Positions 51,401 through 54,400 of a stretch of 64,000 bases of DNA are shown here, piece after piece. The notes under the pieces are model-generated. The model made no database searches and was not told where the DNA came from. It saw nothing but the letters and a program-made list of their open reading frames with translations. How positions within the stretch are numbered: the first letter of the stretch is position 1; the number at the start of each line of letters is the position of its first letter. The stretch comes from Meandrina meandrites (Eukaryota > Cnidaria > Anthozoa > Scleractinia > Meandrinidae), in the NCBI GenBank assembly GCA_963693305.1, contig OY855904.1:35531417-35595416 (forward strand), in the 5' to 3' direction. Position numbers and translations under genes: made by a program.

Positions 51401-54400
51401 CATACAAATGTCTCTAATTTTGAGTCATCCATCCCATATAAACTCTTAAAATTTTTTATGATTTCTGTGATACTCTTAAAAATGACCAAACATAGTGATT
51501 TTCATCTCAGTTTCTTTCAAATAGTAGATCCATGACAAAATTTTATAGTTGTCTTTAAACTGAGAAAAAATAAGACTTTATATGGTTTTGAGGGATACTG
51601 TCTCAAATTGGATTTGGAACCATTTTGAAGGTCCATTACTTGGAATGGCCAATAAAGCATGGTGGAGTTGAGTTCAGGACTACATGTACCAAAAACAAAT
51701 CCGCCTACTTGCAGAGAGGAGAATTTGAACCCAGGACCTCTAGATTACAAGTCTAGTGCCCTAATGCCCTATGACACACTGCCTCCATGAATCTAAATCC
51801 CAGTTTGTATCAGTAGTACATGGGATTTCATCATTACAAAGCTGATGAGCTCTCCAAAATCTGCCTTTAGAGCTAAGTAATTTTTACATATTTGACCATT
51901 TGATCCTTCTTATGCTTCTAAATAACTAACCTCTTGAATCTCCTCAGACGTGGTTGTGTCTAAGAGTCTAAAGAGCAGATGTCTCAAGGGGCGGGTGTGT
52001 TCACCAAGTACGCTGACTGAAGCTCCTGCAGCTGAGGCTAGTGACAGGTGATCTAAGAGAAGCTCAAGACACAGCAAGGTGAACTGATGGCGTTCACTGA
52101 AGAAAACAAACACAAAATAAAATTAAACCATAACATATATATACATGAACACATCTACATGTAATTTCTATGCAAGTTGATATGTGATTGAGACTAATTT
52201 GAATTCCCTTTTATACCTTTCCATTTCAAATACTTTTTTAAGTGCCTATGAAGTGAAAAAAATTTTTGCGTTATTTTGTAGCTTGTTATATGTACTTTTT
52301 GAAATGCCCAAAAGCGAATAGTGTTAAAGGGCAAAAAATCTGAGTTTTTGACTGCCCAAAGTTCGAATTTGACGATTGAAAAGTGTCCGGAGACTGGATC
52401 GAGTTTTGACGTCACGTTGGTTGCAAAGGTTTTGATTACACTCCGCATATCTCAGTGAATCTCTCTCAAACACAAAAAAATGTGTAGTGACGAGTCCGAA
52501 TTTAGCCTTTTGTACGGCTCTTCAGGTAGTGAAGGTAGTAGAGAAGAAACAGTTGAGGATTACGATGTAGTCTGCAACCAAAGTGACGTCACGAGGTAGT
52601 TTGGCCGCGCAATTCAAAGACCATTTTTGAGAGCAAAATGTGGTAACTTTCATGAGCTATAAAATCGTCAATTTGTTTCCCCAAAATCTCAAACTTTCTG
52701 ATATTTTCTTCGAGATGTCAAATATTGGAAATATGCATTAAAAAATTTCGCTTCATATGCACTTTAAATTAAATTAATACCTATCCCATGGATCTGTCAT
52801 GCCCAAAAATTTAGTAAATGTAGTAGCTTTGTTATTAGTGATAACAAAATAAATTCAGTTTTAGATGGCAGTTCAATATCCTTAATGTGGCTCATAATAG
52901 TTTAGTCAGAATTAGATATGCCTGTTTTTGGTGTTCTATCGTAGCTGTACCAGTGATGTTAAGGAAAATCTTTTAGTACAAGCTTGTTCAACTTTTACCA
53001 ATGAACAAATTGAGATCATTGTGACAACAAGATTTGTTACCACGGGGACATCACATGAGGTCAAAGATACCCTATTTTGGACCTTTTGAGGCAAGTAACT
53101 CAAAAACTACTCGGTTTTAATTTTTGATCTACTTTTGTCTAATCGACAAAAGGAACATTTTTGCATCTGTAAGTAGGATTTGGAGCTACATTATTTTTTC
53201 ATAAATTTAAGGTGGCTCTGAACCCTACCTATGGTTTGTTTTGTCCGTTAGACAAAAACATATCAAAAACAGAAACTTTCACCGTGTAGTTTAAGTTATT
53301 AGCTTCAAACCATCAAAAATAACGTATCTTTGACCACTTTTGACATCACCATGACTACAATTTGTTCATTGGTAAAACATTTACAAAGTTGTACTAAAAG
53401 TTTATCCTCAACATTATTGCTGTTGCTGCAAAAGAATGCCAAAGACGGGAATAATATATGTAAACCATTATGAGCCAACTTGAGCAAGTATTGATCTGAT
53501 TTAACAACTTAGACCCTTAATATCATAGAGCAAGACAAAATACACAATCTTTGGTGGTAAATGGGACTAAAGGTTGTTGGGTGCATCCTGGGGTAGAATG
53601 AGGGTGGCAGCAACACACCCTAAACTGAGTTATGCAATTAGGGTGGCAGCGACACACCCTAACAATGAGCAATGCAGTAAGGGTGGCAGCGACACACCCT
53701 GCATGGTAATGGATGAGCCAACTAGCAAGGTGCATGCCCCACCCAGATGTGAGTAAAGGCTAAGGTGGGGTAAGGGCCCCACCCAATCTGCTATGTGCAT
53801 GTAGAAGTGGCAGGTGTGCACCCAAGCCAGAAGTTAAGCTTTATTGAATGAGGGAAGGGTGTGGTGAGAGAAATAGAGAACTAATGTATTGTAAACTACA
53901 AATGAAGATGATACAGTTACTTGTCTACAATGACAGTCCATTTCAAATCATCAGGTATCAGCAAATTTTATTATTTTATTCTTTAGCAATGACCACAAAA
54001 GTGCAGTCATCCAGTTTACAGTACCTTATGTCAGAAAATGGAGATGTGAGCCGTTCATTCAACATTCCTAAACTGTTTTTCTCTAAGAAGGTCTTCAACA
54101 TACCAAATGTTGATTGACCCAAATCCACACAGTAGGGACGATGCCAAGAGATAGATTGCCTATAACAGGAAACAAGGAGGTGAATGGTGCTATAAAACTG
54201 CACACAAAAAAAAACAAGTGTGGAAGTTAAGATAGTTGAACACAACTTTTGCATGCCCTCTGCAGTCTTCACAGCTGATGTGAATCTTTTGTAAGAATGG
54301 TATGTAAGACCCAGTAATTCTAAAGTTTTTTTTGTCCTTACCATTATAGCCCAGTTAAATGCAGAGCATGCACAGTAAATAAAAAAAAAAATGAGATTGA

